NCBI RefSeq assembly: GCF_021165935.1
Contig: NZ_CP088953.1
Span: 1,659,501-1,723,500, forward strand
DNA: 64,000 nucleotides
Reading direction: 5' to 3'
Source: Microbulbifer elongatus
GTDB lineage: Bacteria; Pseudomonadota; Gammaproteobacteria; Pseudomonadales; Cellvibrionaceae
The notes under the pieces are model-generated. The model did no database searches. It saw only the letters and a program-made list of their open reading frames with translations, and had not been told where the DNA came from. A program made the position numbers and the translations under genes. Below, in pieces: positions 52,271 to 61,763 of the stretch (position 1 is the stretch's first letter; each line of letters opens with the position of its first letter).

Positions 52271-52702
52271 ATGAGCAATTTTCGCAAAGCCCCGAAGCGT
52301 AAGCTGGTCTCCGAGATCAACGTGGTGCCGTACATCGACGTGATGCTGGTATTGCTGATCGTGTTTATGGTGACCGCCCCGCTGCTGATGCAGGGGGTCA
52401 AAGTGGATCTGCCGGACGCGCCCTCGGCCCCCATTGATGATACCGATGACGAGCCGCTGATCGTGTCGGTGAAAGCCGATGGCAGCTACTACCTCAACCT
52501 TGGTGACGATGAGAAGGTGGCCAAGCCGCTGAAGGAAATCAAGGAAACAGTGGCCAAAGTGCTGCGGCAGAAGCCGAAAACGCCAGTTCTGGTGTGGGGA
52601 GATACCGACGCCAAGTACGGTCTGATTGTGGGTGCCATGACGCATCTCCAGCAGGCCGGGGCCCCCAGCGTGGGCCTGGTGACCGAGCCGCCGTCGGAAT
52701 GA
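52271..52702 (+). CDS. tolR: Tol-Pal system protein TolR
   Basis: The 143-residue protein has a short cytoplasmic start, one membrane helix with the proton-carrying Asp in V-V-P-Y-I-D-V-M-L-V-L-L-I-V, and a periplasmic ExbD-like domain ending in V-G-L-V-T-E-P. It pairs with TolQ. The ribosome site is GAGC-type, within the 38-base gap after tolQ. Confidence 0.96.
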   Translation: MSNFRKAPKRKLVSEINVVPYIDVMLVLLIVFMVTAPLLMQGVKVDLPDAPSAPIDDTDDEPLIVSVKADGSYYLNLGDDEKVAKPLKEIKETVAKVLRQKPKTPVLVWGDTDAKYGLIVGAMTHLQQAGAPSVGLVTEPPSE

Positions 52703-52721
52703 GCTGGAGCCAGACGCAAGT

Positions 52722-53468
52722 ATGAATCGCTCCTACGGCCCGGCCATCATTATCAGTGTCGCTCTGCACGCGTTGTTGATCGCGGTGCTGACGTTTGGCT
52801 GGGAGGCGGAACACAAACGCGAACTGAAGCCGATGCCCAAGTTTGTGCAGGCCAAGCTGGTGCAGCTGGAATCCAAGTCGAACCAGCCCAAGGCACCGCC
52901 CAAGGTCGACCTGCGGGAAAAGCGGCGTCAGCAGGAACTTGAGCGCCAGCGCAGAGCCGAGGCGGAAAGAAAGCGTAAAGCCGCGGCCGAGCGCAAGAAA
53001 AAGGAAGAGGCGGAGAAGAAACGTAAGGCAGAAGAAGCGCGCAAGGAGAAAGAGCGCAAAGAGGCCGAGCGCAAGGAGCAGCTGAAGCAGGAGCGTAAAA
53101 GTGCATTCGAAGACGCACTTGAGGACGAAGAGGCTCTGCAGGAGGCCAGCGACGACTCCGCCGCGGTCATGTCCGTTGCGCAGGCCATTCGCCAGCGCAT
53201 CGTGCAGGTCTGGAGCCGTCCGCCAAGCGCCCGAAATGGTATGGTGGTGGAGGTTCAGATCAATTTTGTACCCACCGGGCGCGTGGTGGCCTCTACCATT
53301 ACCAAAGGCAGTGGCAATCCCGCGGTGGATCGATCCGTGCTCACTGCGGTCAAGAAAGTAGAAGTCTTTCCGGAAGTGGAGAAGGTGGCGCGCGAGGAGC
53401 CGTCACTGTTCGAACGCCAGATTAGAACCACCAAATTGATATTCAGAGTCGAAGGCCTGCGCCAATGA
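52722..53468 (+). CDS. tolA: Tol-Pal system protein TolA
   Basis: The 248-residue protein links the inner-membrane motor to Pal and TolB. Domain I is the N-terminal helix ([19 protein letters not shown]). Domain II (about residues 45-145) is a long Lys/Glu/Ala/Arg-rich helix. Domain III is the C-terminal TolA/TonB-like fold ([13 protein letters not shown]). The middle part is shorter than in E. coli. The stop overlaps tolB by four bases. Confidence 0.93.
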   Translation: MNRSYGPAIIISVALHALLIAVLTFGWEAEHKRELKPMPKFVQAKLVQLESKSNQPKAPPKVDLREKRRQQELERQRRAEAERKRKAAAERKKKEEAEKKRKAEEARKEKERKEAERKEQLKQERKSAFEDALEDEEALQEASDDSAAVMSVAQAIRQRIVQVWSRPPSARNGMVVEVQINFVPTGRVVASTITKGSGNPAVDRSVLTAVKKVEVFPEVEKVAREEPSLFERQIRTTKLIFRVEGLRQ

Positions 53469-54763
53469 TGAAAAAAACAGTCTCTCTTCTCTTTGCCACC
53501 CTGCTTGGCTGCGTACTGGCGGTTTCCGCCCGCGCCCAGCTGGTGGTGGAAATTGACGATGGCAATGACAATCCCACGCCAGTCGCGGTGGTGCCATTTG
53601 ATTGGGCTGGCAGCGGTGTACTGCCAGAGGATGTGTCTTCCATCATTTCCGCCGACTTGCGCCGCAGTGGCCTGATCGCACCGGTGCCGCGGGAGGATAT
53701 GCTGTCTTTCCCGAAAACGCCGGAGGAAGTCAGCTTTCGAGACTGGCGTATGCTGGGTACCGAGTATGTGGTCACCGGCCGTATGCAGCCTCAGGCCAAT
53801 GGCTACCTGCTGAGCTTTGATCTCACCAACATCTTCGGCCAGCGCAAGGTGTTTACCAAGCAGGTCACCGGTGGTGCACAGCAGCTGCGGGATATCGCCC
53901 ACCGTGCCGCCGACGAGATCTTCGAGGCGATCACCGGTATCCGCGGTGCTTTCGGTACCCAGATGGTGTACGTGCAGGAAACCCAGCGCGGCGGGCAGCC
54001 CAGCTATGCGTTGATGCTGTCGGATATCGACGGTGCCCGCGCCCGTCAGATTCGCCGGTTCAGCGCGCCGGTAATGTCCCCCAGCTGGTCTCCGAACGGT
54101 CAGGAAGTGGCTTACGTGTCCTTCGAGACCGGCCGCCCGGCGATTTTCCGCGAGAATATCCGCACCGGCGCCCGTCAGCAGCTGACCAATTTCAAGGGGC
54201 TGAACAGCTCTCCAACCTGGTCCCCGGATGGCTCCAAGCTGGCCATGGTGCTGTCGAAAGACGGAAACCCGGAGATCTATGTGCTGGACCTGGCATCGGG
54301 TCGCTTTACCCGGATGACCCGCCACTTCTCCATTGATACCGAACCGAACTGGATGCCGGACGGAAAATCGCTGGTTTTCACTTCTGACAGGGGAGGTAAG
54401 CCACAAATTTATCAATTGACTCTTGCCACGGGTCAAGTAGACCGCTTAACCTTCGACGGCGACTACAACGCGCGTCCGCGGGTATCTCCCGATGGCAAAA
54501 CGCTGGTTATGGTGCATCGTAGCAGGGGGGTATTTACTATCGCTACGATGGACATCGTATCCGGTCAAATGCGTGTCCTTACGGAGACGCGCCTGGACGA
54601 ATCCCCGAGTATTGCGCCCAATGGCGCGATGCTGATGTACGCCACCAAGCGGGGGAGCAAGGGTATCCTAGCTGCGGTGTCGCTGGATGCCGGAGTGAAA
54701 TACAGCCTGCCCTCTCAGCAGGGGAATGTCCGCGAGCCGGCGTGGTCGCCTTACTTTGATTGA
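53465..54763 (+). CDS. tolB: Tol-Pal system protein TolB
   Basis: TolB is the periplasmic beta-propeller partner of Pal and TolA. The 432-residue protein has a signal peptide ([18 protein letters not shown]), an N-terminal alpha/beta domain and six propeller blades with [16 protein letters not shown] and related repeats. The length matches the family (430). pal follows after a gap of 129 bases. Confidence 0.97.
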   Translation: MMKKTVSLLFATLLGCVLAVSARAQLVVEIDDGNDNPTPVAVVPFDWAGSGVLPEDVSSIISADLRRSGLIAPVPREDMLSFPKTPEEVSFRDWRMLGTEYVVTGRMQPQANGYLLSFDLTNIFGQRKVFTKQVTGGAQQLRDIAHRAADEIFEAITGIRGAFGTQMVYVQETQRGGQPSYALMLSDIDGARARQIRRFSAPVMSPSWSPNGQEVAYVSFETGRPAIFRENIRTGARQQLTNFKGLNSSPTWSPDGSKLAMVLSKDGNPEIYVLDLASGRFTRMTRHFSIDTEPNWMPDGKSLVFTSDRGGKPQIYQLTLATGQVDRLTFDGDYNARPRVSPDGKTLVMVHRSRGVFTIATMDIVSGQMRVLTETRLDESPSIAPNGAMLMYATKRGSKGILAAVSLDAGVKYSLPSQQGNVREPAWSPYFD

Positions 54764-54892
54764 TGCAGTACCTGGCGCATTTCTTATTTTTTTGCGACAA
54801 GTGTGAGATCAAACAAATAAGAAGAAGCGAAACCCTGATTTAATCCCGGGTTTTACCCCTTACAGGATTTCCCGATAACACAAAAAGCGGAG

Positions 54893-55378
54893 TTGTTTAT
54901 GTTCAAATCAGTAAAAACCGGCCTGGGTCTGGCTTGTGTACTGGCAGTAATGGCCGGTTGTTCCAGCACCGATACCGACGATAGCGCTAACCAGCAAGTA
55001 GTTGATCAGACCCCACCTCCGGTGGTTGAAGACACCACTCCTACCGAAACAGCCGTTCCTCTGGACAACGTCGTGTACTTCGACTTCGACCAGAGCCTGC
55101 TGAAGCCTTCTACCCGTGAGCTGCTGATCAAGCACGCTGACCGTATGCGCGGCGCCGCTGGCACCGTTCGCCTGGAGGGCCACGCTGACGAGCTGGGTAC
55201 CCGTGAGTACAACCTGGCACTGGGTGAGCGTCGCGCCAACGCGGTTCGCGACTTCCTGGTACTTCAGGGCGTAAACGCTGCCAACCTGGAAGTCATCAGC
55301 TACGGCGAAGAGCGTCCGGCACAAGAAGGCTCCAGCGAGAGTGCACGTGCTATGAACCGTCGCGTGGTGATCAACTAA
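54893..55378 (+). CDS. pal: Peptidoglycan-associated lipoprotein Pal
   Basis: The 161-residue outer-membrane lipoprotein has the lipobox L-A-V-M-A-G-C (Cys23), a Thr/Asp-rich linker and an OmpA-like domain with Y-F-D-F-D, G-H-A-D-E-L-G-T-R-E-Y and R-R-V-V-I-N. It binds peptidoglycan and TolB. Codon use in this gene is more biased toward preferred codons than in tolB, fitting high expression. Its own promoter may lie in the 129-base gap, which holds a nine-base inverted repeat (54781-54789 and 54815-54823). Confidence 0.97.
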   Translation: MFMFKSVKTGLGLACVLAVMAGCSSTDTDDSANQQVVDQTPPPVVEDTTPTETAVPLDNVVYFDFDQSLLKPSTRELLIKHADRMRGAAGTVRLEGHADELGTREYNLALGERRANAVRDFLVLQGVNAANLEVISYGEERPAQEGSSESARAMNRRVVIN

Positions 55379-55387
55379 TCTAGAAGC

Positions 55388-56209
55388 ATGCAATTGTCTT
55401 TTCTGATTAGAAGTATCGCGATAGCCGCAGCCAGTCTGGCTGCGGCTTCGTCCGTATTCGCGCAGGCTCCGGTGGTGGATCTGTCCCGTGACAGCTCTGT
55501 CAACCAGGGTACTGCAACCCCTCCTCCCCCCGGTTACCCACAGCTGGCGGCCCGCACCAATACCTCGGCAGGTAATCTGCAGGCCAACCCCCAGGCTGAG
55601 GCCTACTACCAGATGCAGGTTCTGCAGCAGGAAGTCCAGGAACTGCGCGGTGCGGTGGAGGAGCTCCGGCACGAGGTCAAACGGTTGCGCCAGCAGCGCA
55701 CCGAAGACTACATGAACCTCGATCGCCGCATATCGAAGCTTGATGGCGCGGCACCGGCCGAAGGCGCGCCCTCGGGATCAGCCTCCGGCACCAGCGACTC
55801 CGCGCCGGCTGCGGGCGCGGGTTCAGCCTCGGAAGCCAGTGAAAGCGAGCGCGATCGCTACCAGGCCAGCTTCGGCCTGGCGCGCAACGGCGATTACGAT
55901 GGCGCCAGTAAGGCGTTCAAGAGCCTGCTGGAGGACTACCCCAACGGGCAGTATGCGCCGAATGCCAATTACTGGTTGGGCGAGATTGCCCTGGTGCAGG
56001 GTAATATCGAAGAGGCCCGCACCTGGTTTGTAGCCCTGTTGGATGGGTACCCCAATTCCAGCAAGGTATGGGATGGCCGCTACAAGCTCGGGACTGTCTA
56101 TCACCAGCTGGGTGATAACGCCAAGGCCAAAGAGCTGTTGGAGCAGGTGGCTGCCAGCGATCAGCGCGCCTCCAATCTGGCCAAGCAGTATCTCAAGGAA
56201 AATTTCTAG
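55388..56209 (+). CDS. cpoB: Cell division coordinator CpoB (YbgF)
   Basis: CpoB is a periplasmic protein that links the Tol system to peptidoglycan synthesis at division. The 273-residue protein has a signal peptide, a trimerising coiled coil (about residues 75-115, M-Q-V-L-Q-Q-E-V-Q-E-L-R), a Gly/Ala/Ser-rich linker and a C-terminal TPR domain (Y-Q-A-S-F-G-L-A-R-N-G-D-Y-D-G-A). It is the last gene of the tol operon and is followed by a strong terminator. Confidence 0.95.
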   Translation: MQLSFLIRSIAIAAASLAAASSVFAQAPVVDLSRDSSVNQGTATPPPPGYPQLAARTNTSAGNLQANPQAEAYYQMQVLQQEVQELRGAVEELRHEVKRLRQQRTEDYMNLDRRISKLDGAAPAEGAPSGSASGTSDSAPAAGAGSASEASESERDRYQASFGLARNGDYDGASKAFKSLLEDYPNGQYAPNANYWLGEIALVQGNIEEARTWFVALLDGYPNSSKVWDGRYKLGTVYHQLGDNAKAKELLEQVAASDQRASNLAKQYLKENF

Positions 56210-56302
56210 GGCTGCTATCTGAGCGGCCCGGTAACCCCGCCGCTGGGTGGGGGATAAAACCAGCGGTGCTGGTTTTGTGATCAAAAAAACTCTATGATCC
56301 CG

Positions 56303-56335
56303 CGCCCGGAGGGTATTTACCCTCCGGGCGTTTTT
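56303..56335 (+). terminator. Intrinsic terminator of the tol-pal operon
   Basis: CGCCCGGAGGG (56303-56313) pairs with its complement (56320-56330), with a short A/T loop, followed by TTTTT. It lies about 95 bases after the cpoB stop and 58 bases before queE, so queE is transcribed separately or by readthrough. Confidence 0.9.
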
Positions 56336-56392
56336 GTATGTGCCGGTAGCCGCCAGGGCGTCACCGGCCAATATTTACCATCTGAGCGGTAT

Positions 56393-57091
56393 ATGGCGGA
56401 ACTGAAGACCGAACCGGGCACTGAACAGAAAGGCGGGGAGCTGACCAGTGAGTCTCTTCGCATCAGTGAGCTTTTCTATTCTCTGCAGGGGGAAGCCCGT
56501 GACAGTGGCCTACCCACGGTCTTTGTGCGCCTGACCGGGTGCCCGCTACGCTGCACCTATTGTGATTCGGAGTACGCGTTTTACGGCGGCGAGCGCCTGT
56601 CGCTGGCCGATATTTTGCAGAAAGTGCAGTCGTACCCCGCGCGGCGCGTGTGCGTCACCGGCGGTGAGCCGCTCGCTCAGCCCAATTGCATCCCCTTACT
56701 AAGGGCGCTGTGTGATGCCGGTTATCGGGTTTCCCTGGAAACCAGCGGGGCCATGCCGGTGGACGCGGTGGATGCCCGGGTATCCCGCGTGGTCGACCTG
56801 AAAACACCGGCCTCCGGTGAGCAGGGCCGTAATCGGATGGAGAATATTCCCCTGTTGACCCAGGAGGATCAGATCAAGTTTGTGATCTGTGATCGCGCGG
56901 ATTACGAATGGGCGCGCTTTACCCTGGACCAGTACCAGCTGGTGGAGCGGGTAGGTGAGGTGCTCTTCTCCCCGAGTTATGAGCAGTTGGCCCCCCGTCA
57001 GCTGGCGGGGTGGATTCTGGAAGATGGGCTGCCGGTGCGTATGCAGATGCAGCTGCACAAACTGCTCTGGGGCGACATCCCCGGCGTGTAA
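56393..57091 (+). CDS. queE: 7-carboxy-7-deazaguanine synthase QueE
   Basis: QueE is a radical SAM enzyme that makes 7-carboxy-7-deazaguanine for queuosine. The 232-residue protein has the cluster motif C-P-L-R-C-T-Y-C (CxxxCxxC), the segment V-T-G-G-E-P-L-A and later S-L-E-T-S-G-A. The ATG at 56393 is chosen because the upstream part of the frame contains the terminator. queC follows after 48 bases. Confidence 0.93.
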   Translation: MAELKTEPGTEQKGGELTSESLRISELFYSLQGEARDSGLPTVFVRLTGCPLRCTYCDSEYAFYGGERLSLADILQKVQSYPARRVCVTGGEPLAQPNCIPLLRALCDAGYRVSLETSGAMPVDAVDARVSRVVDLKTPASGEQGRNRMENIPLLTQEDQIKFVICDRADYEWARFTLDQYQLVERVGEVLFSPSYEQLAPRQLAGWILEDGLPVRMQMQLHKLLWGDIPGV

Positions 57092-57139
57092 CCCTATCGA
57101 ATACGCTTCTCTCTTTAACTGAACCCAATTGGCAGACTT

Positions 57140-57814
57140 ATGAGCAGCAAAAAAGCCGTTGTACTACTCTCCGGAGGCCTGGATTCCGCCACCGTCCTGG
57201 CTATGGCCCGGGCAGAGGGCTACGAGTGTTATGCCCTCGGGTTCGATTATGGCCAGCGCCACAGCGCCGAGCTGATGGCGGCACAGCGCGTGGCTGCGGA
57301 TCTGGATGCCCGCGAACACAAAGTGGTAAAGCTGGACCTACGGGTCATTGGTGGCTCCGCACTCACCGATGACAGTATCGATGTGCCGGAGGAGGAGACC
57401 TCCGGGATACCCGTCACCTACGTGCCCGCGCGCAATACCGTGTTTCTGTCAATTGCCCTCGGCTGGGCGGAGGTTCTGGGAGCGCAGGATATTTTTGTGG
57501 GCGTGAACGCGGTTGACTACTCTGGTTATCCGGATTGCCGCCCGGATTATATTGATGCCTTTGAGAAAATGGCCAACCTGGCCACCCGTGCGGGTGTAGA
57601 GGGCAACAAGCTGACCATCCACGCACCACTGATGAAGATGAGCAAGGCGGATATTGTCCATCGAGGTACTGAGCTGGGTGTGGACTACAGCCTGACGGTA
57701 AGTTGCTACCAGGCCCTGCCCAATGGCGCGGCCTGCGGGCGTTGCGACAGCTGCCGCCTGCGCGCCGCGGGTTTTGCCGAGGCCGGTCTGGAGGACCCCA
57801 CGGTATACGCCTGA
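57140..57814 (+). CDS. queC: 7-cyano-7-deazaguanine synthase QueC
   Basis: QueC converts 7-carboxy-7-deazaguanine to preQ0 using ATP and ammonia. The 224-residue protein has the PP-loop motif [10 protein letters not shown] and the C-terminal zinc site [11 protein letters not shown]. With queE it forms part of the queuosine pathway; queD is not in this window. Confidence 0.96.
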   Translation: MSSKKAVVLLSGGLDSATVLAMARAEGYECYALGFDYGQRHSAELMAAQRVAADLDAREHKVVKLDLRVIGGSALTDDSIDVPEEETSGIPVTYVPARNTVFLSIALGWAEVLGAQDIFVGVNAVDYSGYPDCRPDYIDAFEKMANLATRAGVEGNKLTIHAPLMKMSKADIVHRGTELGVDYSLTVSCYQALPNGAACGRCDSCRLRAAGFAEAGLEDPTVYA

Positions 57815-57922
57815 ATCGGTGCCAGCCCGGCGGGGATTTCCCAGGTATAAACCGGCCGGATACCGAGCCAGGCCGGGGATCTAACCCCTTATATTTGTTA
57901 GAAATTTTTTTGTAACCGGGAC

Positions 57923-57950
57923 TTGTGTTTTCGGATTAGATCCGTAAGAT
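57923..57950 (+). promoter_or_regulatory. Candidate promoter for the tRNA-Lys genes
   Basis: TTGTGT (57923-57928) and TAAGAT (57945-57950) are separated by 16 bases and lie 28 bases before the first tRNA-Lys. The match to sigma-70 elements is moderate. Confidence 0.4.
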
Positions 57951-57977
57951 ACGCAGCTCCTCAGGTAGAGGGGTTAA

Positions 57978-58053
57978 GGGTCGTTAGCTCAGTTGGTAGA
58001 GCAGTTGGCTTTTAACCAATTGGTCGCTGGTTCGAGTCCAGCACGACCCACCA
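57978..58053 (+). tRNA. tRNA-Lys (anticodon TTT), copy 1
   Basis: A 76-base cloverleaf with encoded CCA. It has a seven-pair acceptor stem (GGGTCGT with ACGACCC), D-loop TAGCTCAGTTGGTAGAGC, anticodon loop CTTTTAA with TTT, and the T arm with TTCGAGTCC. It reads AAA/AAG codons as lysine. A second identical copy lies 120 bases downstream. Confidence 0.98.
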
Positions 58054-58173
58054 TCTTCCCTCCTGTGCCGGTAGTCCGATATCTGATCGAGCCGGTGCTT
58101 ATTAAAAAACGCGTAGCAACTACGGGTTATACAAGCAGTTTTGCCTTCCTCTGTGAGAGAAGGGCAGTCTTAA

Positions 58174-58249
58174 GGGTCGTTAGCTCAGTTGGTAGAGCAG
58201 TTGGCTTTTAACCAATTGGTCGCTGGTTCGAGTCCAGCACGACCCACCA
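58174..58249 (+). tRNA. tRNA-Lys (anticodon TTT), copy 2
   Basis: Identical to copy 1 over all 76 bases, including the CCA end, and both copies are preceded by TTAA. The 120-base spacer between them has no tRNA or gene. Confidence 0.98.
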
Positions 58250-58405
58250 TTTCCTTAAGTTCCCCCTCAATTGATACCTTTCGCGCGCCCGGGGCCACCC
58301 TGTTCGCTGCATCGCATCCGCATTTGCGCCACCTTAAAATACCACTGACCGCAGGGTGTACCGCGGGATTAAGGGGCGAAGATCGGCGAACGGGGTCTGT
58401 ACCGG

Positions 58406-58411
58406 TATAAT
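58406..58411 (+). promoter_or_regulatory. Candidate -10 element for nadA
   Basis: A perfect TATAAT lies 44 bases before the nadA ATG. No good -35 hexamer is present at 17 bases. It is a candidate only. Confidence 0.35.
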
Positions 58412-58454
58412 GCCGGCCTTTTCCGTCAGCACGCAGAAACCTTACGTGGAAACT

Positions 58455-59534
58455 ATGACAGACAGTAGCGAAAAAATTGCTTCCAACGCCCCGGCTCCCA
58501 ACGCGATCGATGCACGGGATTTTGTGCAGGATCATCTTACGCACCCGGGTGCCCACGAATACTCCGCGGAAGAGCTGGCGCTGTGGCGGGAGCGTATCAA
58601 GCGCCTGCTAAAAGAGCAGAATGCGGTACTGGTGGCCCACTACTATACCGACCCGCTGATTCAGGCGTTGGCGGAAGAAACCGGTGGTTGCGTTTCCGAC
58701 TCTCTGGAGATGGCCCGTTTCGGATCGCAGCATCAGGCGGATACGCTGATTGTGGCCGGTGTGAAGTTTATGGGGGAAACGGCCAAAATCCTGACTCCGA
58801 ACAAACGCGTGCTGATGCCTACCCTGGAAGCCACCTGTTCGCTGGACCTCGGTTGTCCGATTGAGGAGTTTTCCGCTTTCTGCGACCAGCACCCGGATCG
58901 CACCGTGGTGGTTTACGCGAACACGTCAGCGGCGGTAAAAGCGCGTGCAGACTGGGTTGTCACCTCCAGCATCGCACTGGATGTTGTGGATCACCTGGAT
59001 AGCCAGGGGGAAAAAATCCTGTGGGCGCCGGATAAACACCTGGGGAGCTATGTGCAAAAGCAGACCGGGGCCGACGTATTGCTGTGGGACGCCGCCTGTA
59101 TTGTGCATGAAGAGTTCAAGGCCAAGGGTGTGGCTGATCTGAAGGCCATGTACCCGGAAGCGCTGGTGCTGGTACACCCGGAATCCCCTGCGGCGGTAGT
59201 GGAGCTGGCGGATGTGGTGGGTTCCACTTCGCAGATCATCAATGCTGCAAAAACCCGCCCAAACAAGCAGTTTATCGTCGCGACTGACCAGGGCATCTTC
59301 TACAAGATGCAGCAGCAGTGCCCGGACAAAGAGCTGATCATCGCTCCCACCGCGGGCTCCGGTGCGACCTGTCGCAGCTGCGCCAATTGCCCATGGATGG
59401 CGATGAACTCCCTGGAGAATCTGTATGGTGTACTTGAGCGCGGCGACAACGAGATCGTTGTGGATCCGGAGCTGGGCAAGCGGGCGATGATACCGCTGCA
59501 GCGGATGCTGGATTTCCGCAAGCCCCTGGATTGA
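58455..59534 (+). CDS. nadA: Quinolinate synthase NadA
   Basis: NadA condenses iminoaspartate with dihydroxyacetone phosphate to quinolinate using a [4Fe-4S] cluster. The 359-residue protein has the three cluster cysteines in E-A-T-C-S-L, the region with C-R-S-C-A-N-C-P and a Cys in D-A-A-C-I-V-H-E, and the N-terminal A-H-Y-Y-T-D-P block. The ATG has GTGGA about five bases upstream. nadB is not in the window. Confidence 0.96.
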   Translation: MTDSSEKIASNAPAPNAIDARDFVQDHLTHPGAHEYSAEELALWRERIKRLLKEQNAVLVAHYYTDPLIQALAEETGGCVSDSLEMARFGSQHQADTLIVAGVKFMGETAKILTPNKRVLMPTLEATCSLDLGCPIEEFSAFCDQHPDRTVVVYANTSAAVKARADWVVTSSIALDVVDHLDSQGEKILWAPDKHLGSYVQKQTGADVLLWDAACIVHEEFKAKGVADLKAMYPEALVLVHPESPAAVVELADVVGSTSQIINAAKTRPNKQFIVATDQGIFYKMQQQCPDKELIIAPTAGSGATCRSCANCPWMAMNSLENLYGVLERGDNEIVVDPELGKRAMIPLQRMLDFRKPLD

Positions 59535-59583
59535 GGCTTGCCTAGTGGTTTTAAAGCTGGTCCGGTGGCGGCAAAGCACCGGG

Positions 59584-59668
59584 TATCTGTTTTTGAAACC
59601 GCTGTGAATACATCCTTGTACGCTGCGTCGGCGACGTCCCTGTCGCCGACGCTTTCAAAAACAGATCC
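59584..59668. repeat. Composite inverted repeat between nadA and bepA
   Basis: Outer arms ATCTGTTTTTGAAA and its complement (about 59585-59598 and 59653-59666) enclose a spacer and a perfect 11-base hairpin (59625-59635 with 59642-59652; loop GTCCCT). The nested two-stem design matches the elements in the ruvC-ruvA gap. It lies between the convergent nadA and bepA genes. Confidence 0.8.
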
Positions 59669-59708
59669 CCGCCACTTTGCCTTCAGTCAAAACTATTGAG
59701 CTTCGAAC

Positions 59709-61226
59709 TTAAAGCTCCTTAGCTTTCTCCTGCATCTTGATCACATCTTTCATACGCTGTTCCAGAATCGCGTGGGTCTGGTAATCGTTTTTCGCCAGAC
59801 GGACACCGTGGCGCAGGTGCTGCAGTGCCTTGTCGAACACGCCGTTCAGGATGTAATACTCCGCACGGGCCTCGTGCACACCAACAATATCCCCAGCCAA
59901 ACCGTGAGTTTCCGCCAGCAAATACCAGACCGCCGGATCCTTGCGGCGCATACGGCTGTGTTTTTTCAGAATGCGCTCCGCGGCCAGATAGTTACCCGCC
60001 TTAAAGTGCGCGTTGGCCAGGCCCATGATCAGGGCGTGGTTTTTCGGACTGTCGTCCACCGCCTTCTGCAGACGCTTGGTGGCGCTGGTGTAATCCTGAC
60101 GGCTCAGGTCGATATCCGCCCGGGCGAGAATGAATGCGTCCTTGTCGGGCTCTTTTTCCAACAGGGGTTGCAGCGTGTCGATGGCGGAGTCCGGCTTTCC
60201 GGCGGCGGTCTGGGCCAGGGCCAGGCCGTAGCGGGCGGCGTCTTCGTTATCGTTGATGCCGCGCAATTCCGCCTGGAAGCGTTTCACCGCCTGCTGGGGG
60301 GTGGCCTCGGCGGCAACGCGGATACGCGCGCGCATCAGGTGGTATTCACGGCTGTCCCGCAGGGGCACCTTTTCCATGCGGTTGGCACGCAGCTTGGCGT
60401 CGGCAATCCGTTTCTCGGTCACCGGGTGAGTGAGCAGGAATTCCGGTGGGCGGCGGTAGTAGCGGGTGGCCTTGAGCATCTGCTCGAACATTTCGCCGGC
60501 GGCCTGGGGGTCCATGCCGGCTTTGGCCAGGGTTTCAATCCCCACCCGGTCCGCTTCCTGCTCGTTCTGGCGGGAAAAACGCAATTGGTTATCCAGTGCC
60601 GCGGCCTGGGTGGCGGTCATGGCCGCGAGCCCTGCATCACCCCCGGCGGTCGCGGCCAGTACCAGGGCGCCCAGCATACCGGCGAGGGTGGGCAGGGTAC
60701 TGTTGCGTTGGGCCTCCAGGGAGCGGGCGTAGTGGCGCTGGCTCAAGTGCGCGAGTTCGTGGGCGAGTACCGAGGCAAACTGGTCTTCGTTCTCCGCAAA
60801 CAGGAACAGGCCGGTGTGCACACCCACCACGCCACCGGGAACGGCAAAGGCGTTCATGGTGTCGTTATTGACCACCACCACGTCCAGGGATTTGTCCTCC
60901 AGCGGGCTGTATTCCGCCAGGGATTTGAGTGAGTTTTCCACATACTGCTGGAGGAGGGCGTCGCTGGAGGTGCGTACCTGGCTGCGGAACATCCGCAACC
61001 ACATGCTGCCCAGTTCTTTTTCCCGCGCGCGCGACACCAGGCCACTGCTGGAGTCGCCAAGCATCGGCAGCTGGATATGATGGTCGTCCTGGGCCGTGGC
61101 GGCGATCGGCGCGGCGGTCAATACCAGGCCGGTAGCCACGCTGGCGGCGAAACCGGCGGCGCACCGGCGCAGGCGCGCGCAGCCGAGTCGGATTCGGTGT
61201 CTGAATACTTTGAGGTTCTCGGTCAT
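59709..61226 (-). CDS. bepA: Periplasmic M48 metalloprotease with TPR domain (BepA-like)
   Basis: The 505-residue protein has a signal peptide (about residues 20-46), a zinc protease domain with the H-E-L-A-H motif and a later E-Q-E-A-D-R-V-G segment. A C-terminal TPR region of about 200 residues (for example N-H-A-L-I-M-G-L-A-N-A-H-F-K-A-G-N-Y) completes it. BepA of E. coli helps LptD assembly and degrades stalled outer-membrane proteins. The length and order fit. It diverges from the TusA-like gene. Confidence 0.93.
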   Translation of the reverse strand: MTENLKVFRHRIRLGCARLRRCAAGFAASVATGLVLTAAPIAATAQDDHHIQLPMLGDSSSGLVSRAREKELGSMWLRMFRSQVRTSSDALLQQYVENSLKSLAEYSPLEDKSLDVVVVNNDTMNAFAVPGGVVGVHTGLFLFAENEDQFASVLAHELAHLSQRHYARSLEAQRNSTLPTLAGMLGALVLAATAGGDAGLAAMTATQAAALDNQLRFSRQNEQEADRVGIETLAKAGMDPQAAGEMFEQMLKATRYYRRPPEFLLTHPVTEKRIADAKLRANRMEKVPLRDSREYHLMRARIRVAAEATPQQAVKRFQAELRGINDNEDAARYGLALAQTAAGKPDSAIDTLQPLLEKEPDKDAFILARADIDLSRQDYTSATKRLQKAVDDSPKNHALIMGLANAHFKAGNYLAAERILKKHSRMRRKDPAVWYLLAETHGLAGDIVGVHEARAEYYILNGVFDKALQHLRHGVRLAKNDYQTHAILEQRMKDVIKMQEKAKEL

Positions 61227-61390
61227 AATCTAACTGCGCCTGCCGGGTTTCCTACGGCTAACACTATACGTAACCCTGTGAGACTGTCGAGGTTTTGATC
61301 AATTCTGGGGCAAAAGGTTCTGCCTCATGACCCATTGACCAGGCGTCGCCGTTATAATTCGCGGCATTAACGGTTCTTTACCGCATTTTT

Positions 61391-61663
61391 ATGACCACGA
61401 CCACACAACAGGCCACACAGCGCCAGGATGTCCATTGGGAGGATGCCTTAAGGGTAGATGCCCGCGGGCTTCCCTGCCCGCAGCCTCTGCTCGCCATGCG
61501 CCGTGCATTGAAGGAATTGGCGCCGGGAGCGCTGTTGCACCTGATTGCCACCGATCCGGCATCGCAGCGGGATATTCGCAGCTTTTGCGATCTGAGTGGT
61601 GTACCTTTGGCGCGTGTCGAAACGGATGGCGAGTCCTTCCATTTCTGGTTGCGGCAGATTTAA
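61391..61663 (+). CDS. TusA-family sulfurtransferase
   Basis: The 90-residue protein has the TusA/SirA hallmark D-A-R-G-L-P-C-P-Q-P-L-L, whose Cys (about residue 29) is the sulfur carrier, and ends with S-F-H-F-W-L-R. It has an N-terminal extension of about 20 residues compared with E. coli TusA (81). It could serve in tRNA thiolation or another sulfur relay. A TATAAT at 61353-61358 is well placed as a -10. An AI-2E transporter gene follows after 100 bases. Confidence 0.9.
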   Translation: MTTTTQQATQRQDVHWEDALRVDARGLPCPQPLLAMRRALKELAPGALLHLIATDPASQRDIRSFCDLSGVPLARVETDGESFHFWLRQI

Positions 61664-61763
61664 TGCGCTGAACCAATGGTCACTTTGCCGGGAGAAGCCC
61701 TCCCGCACCGACCCATCAGACAACCAAACACACTTCTACCGGAGTCTCGAGAGAACAGCTTTT

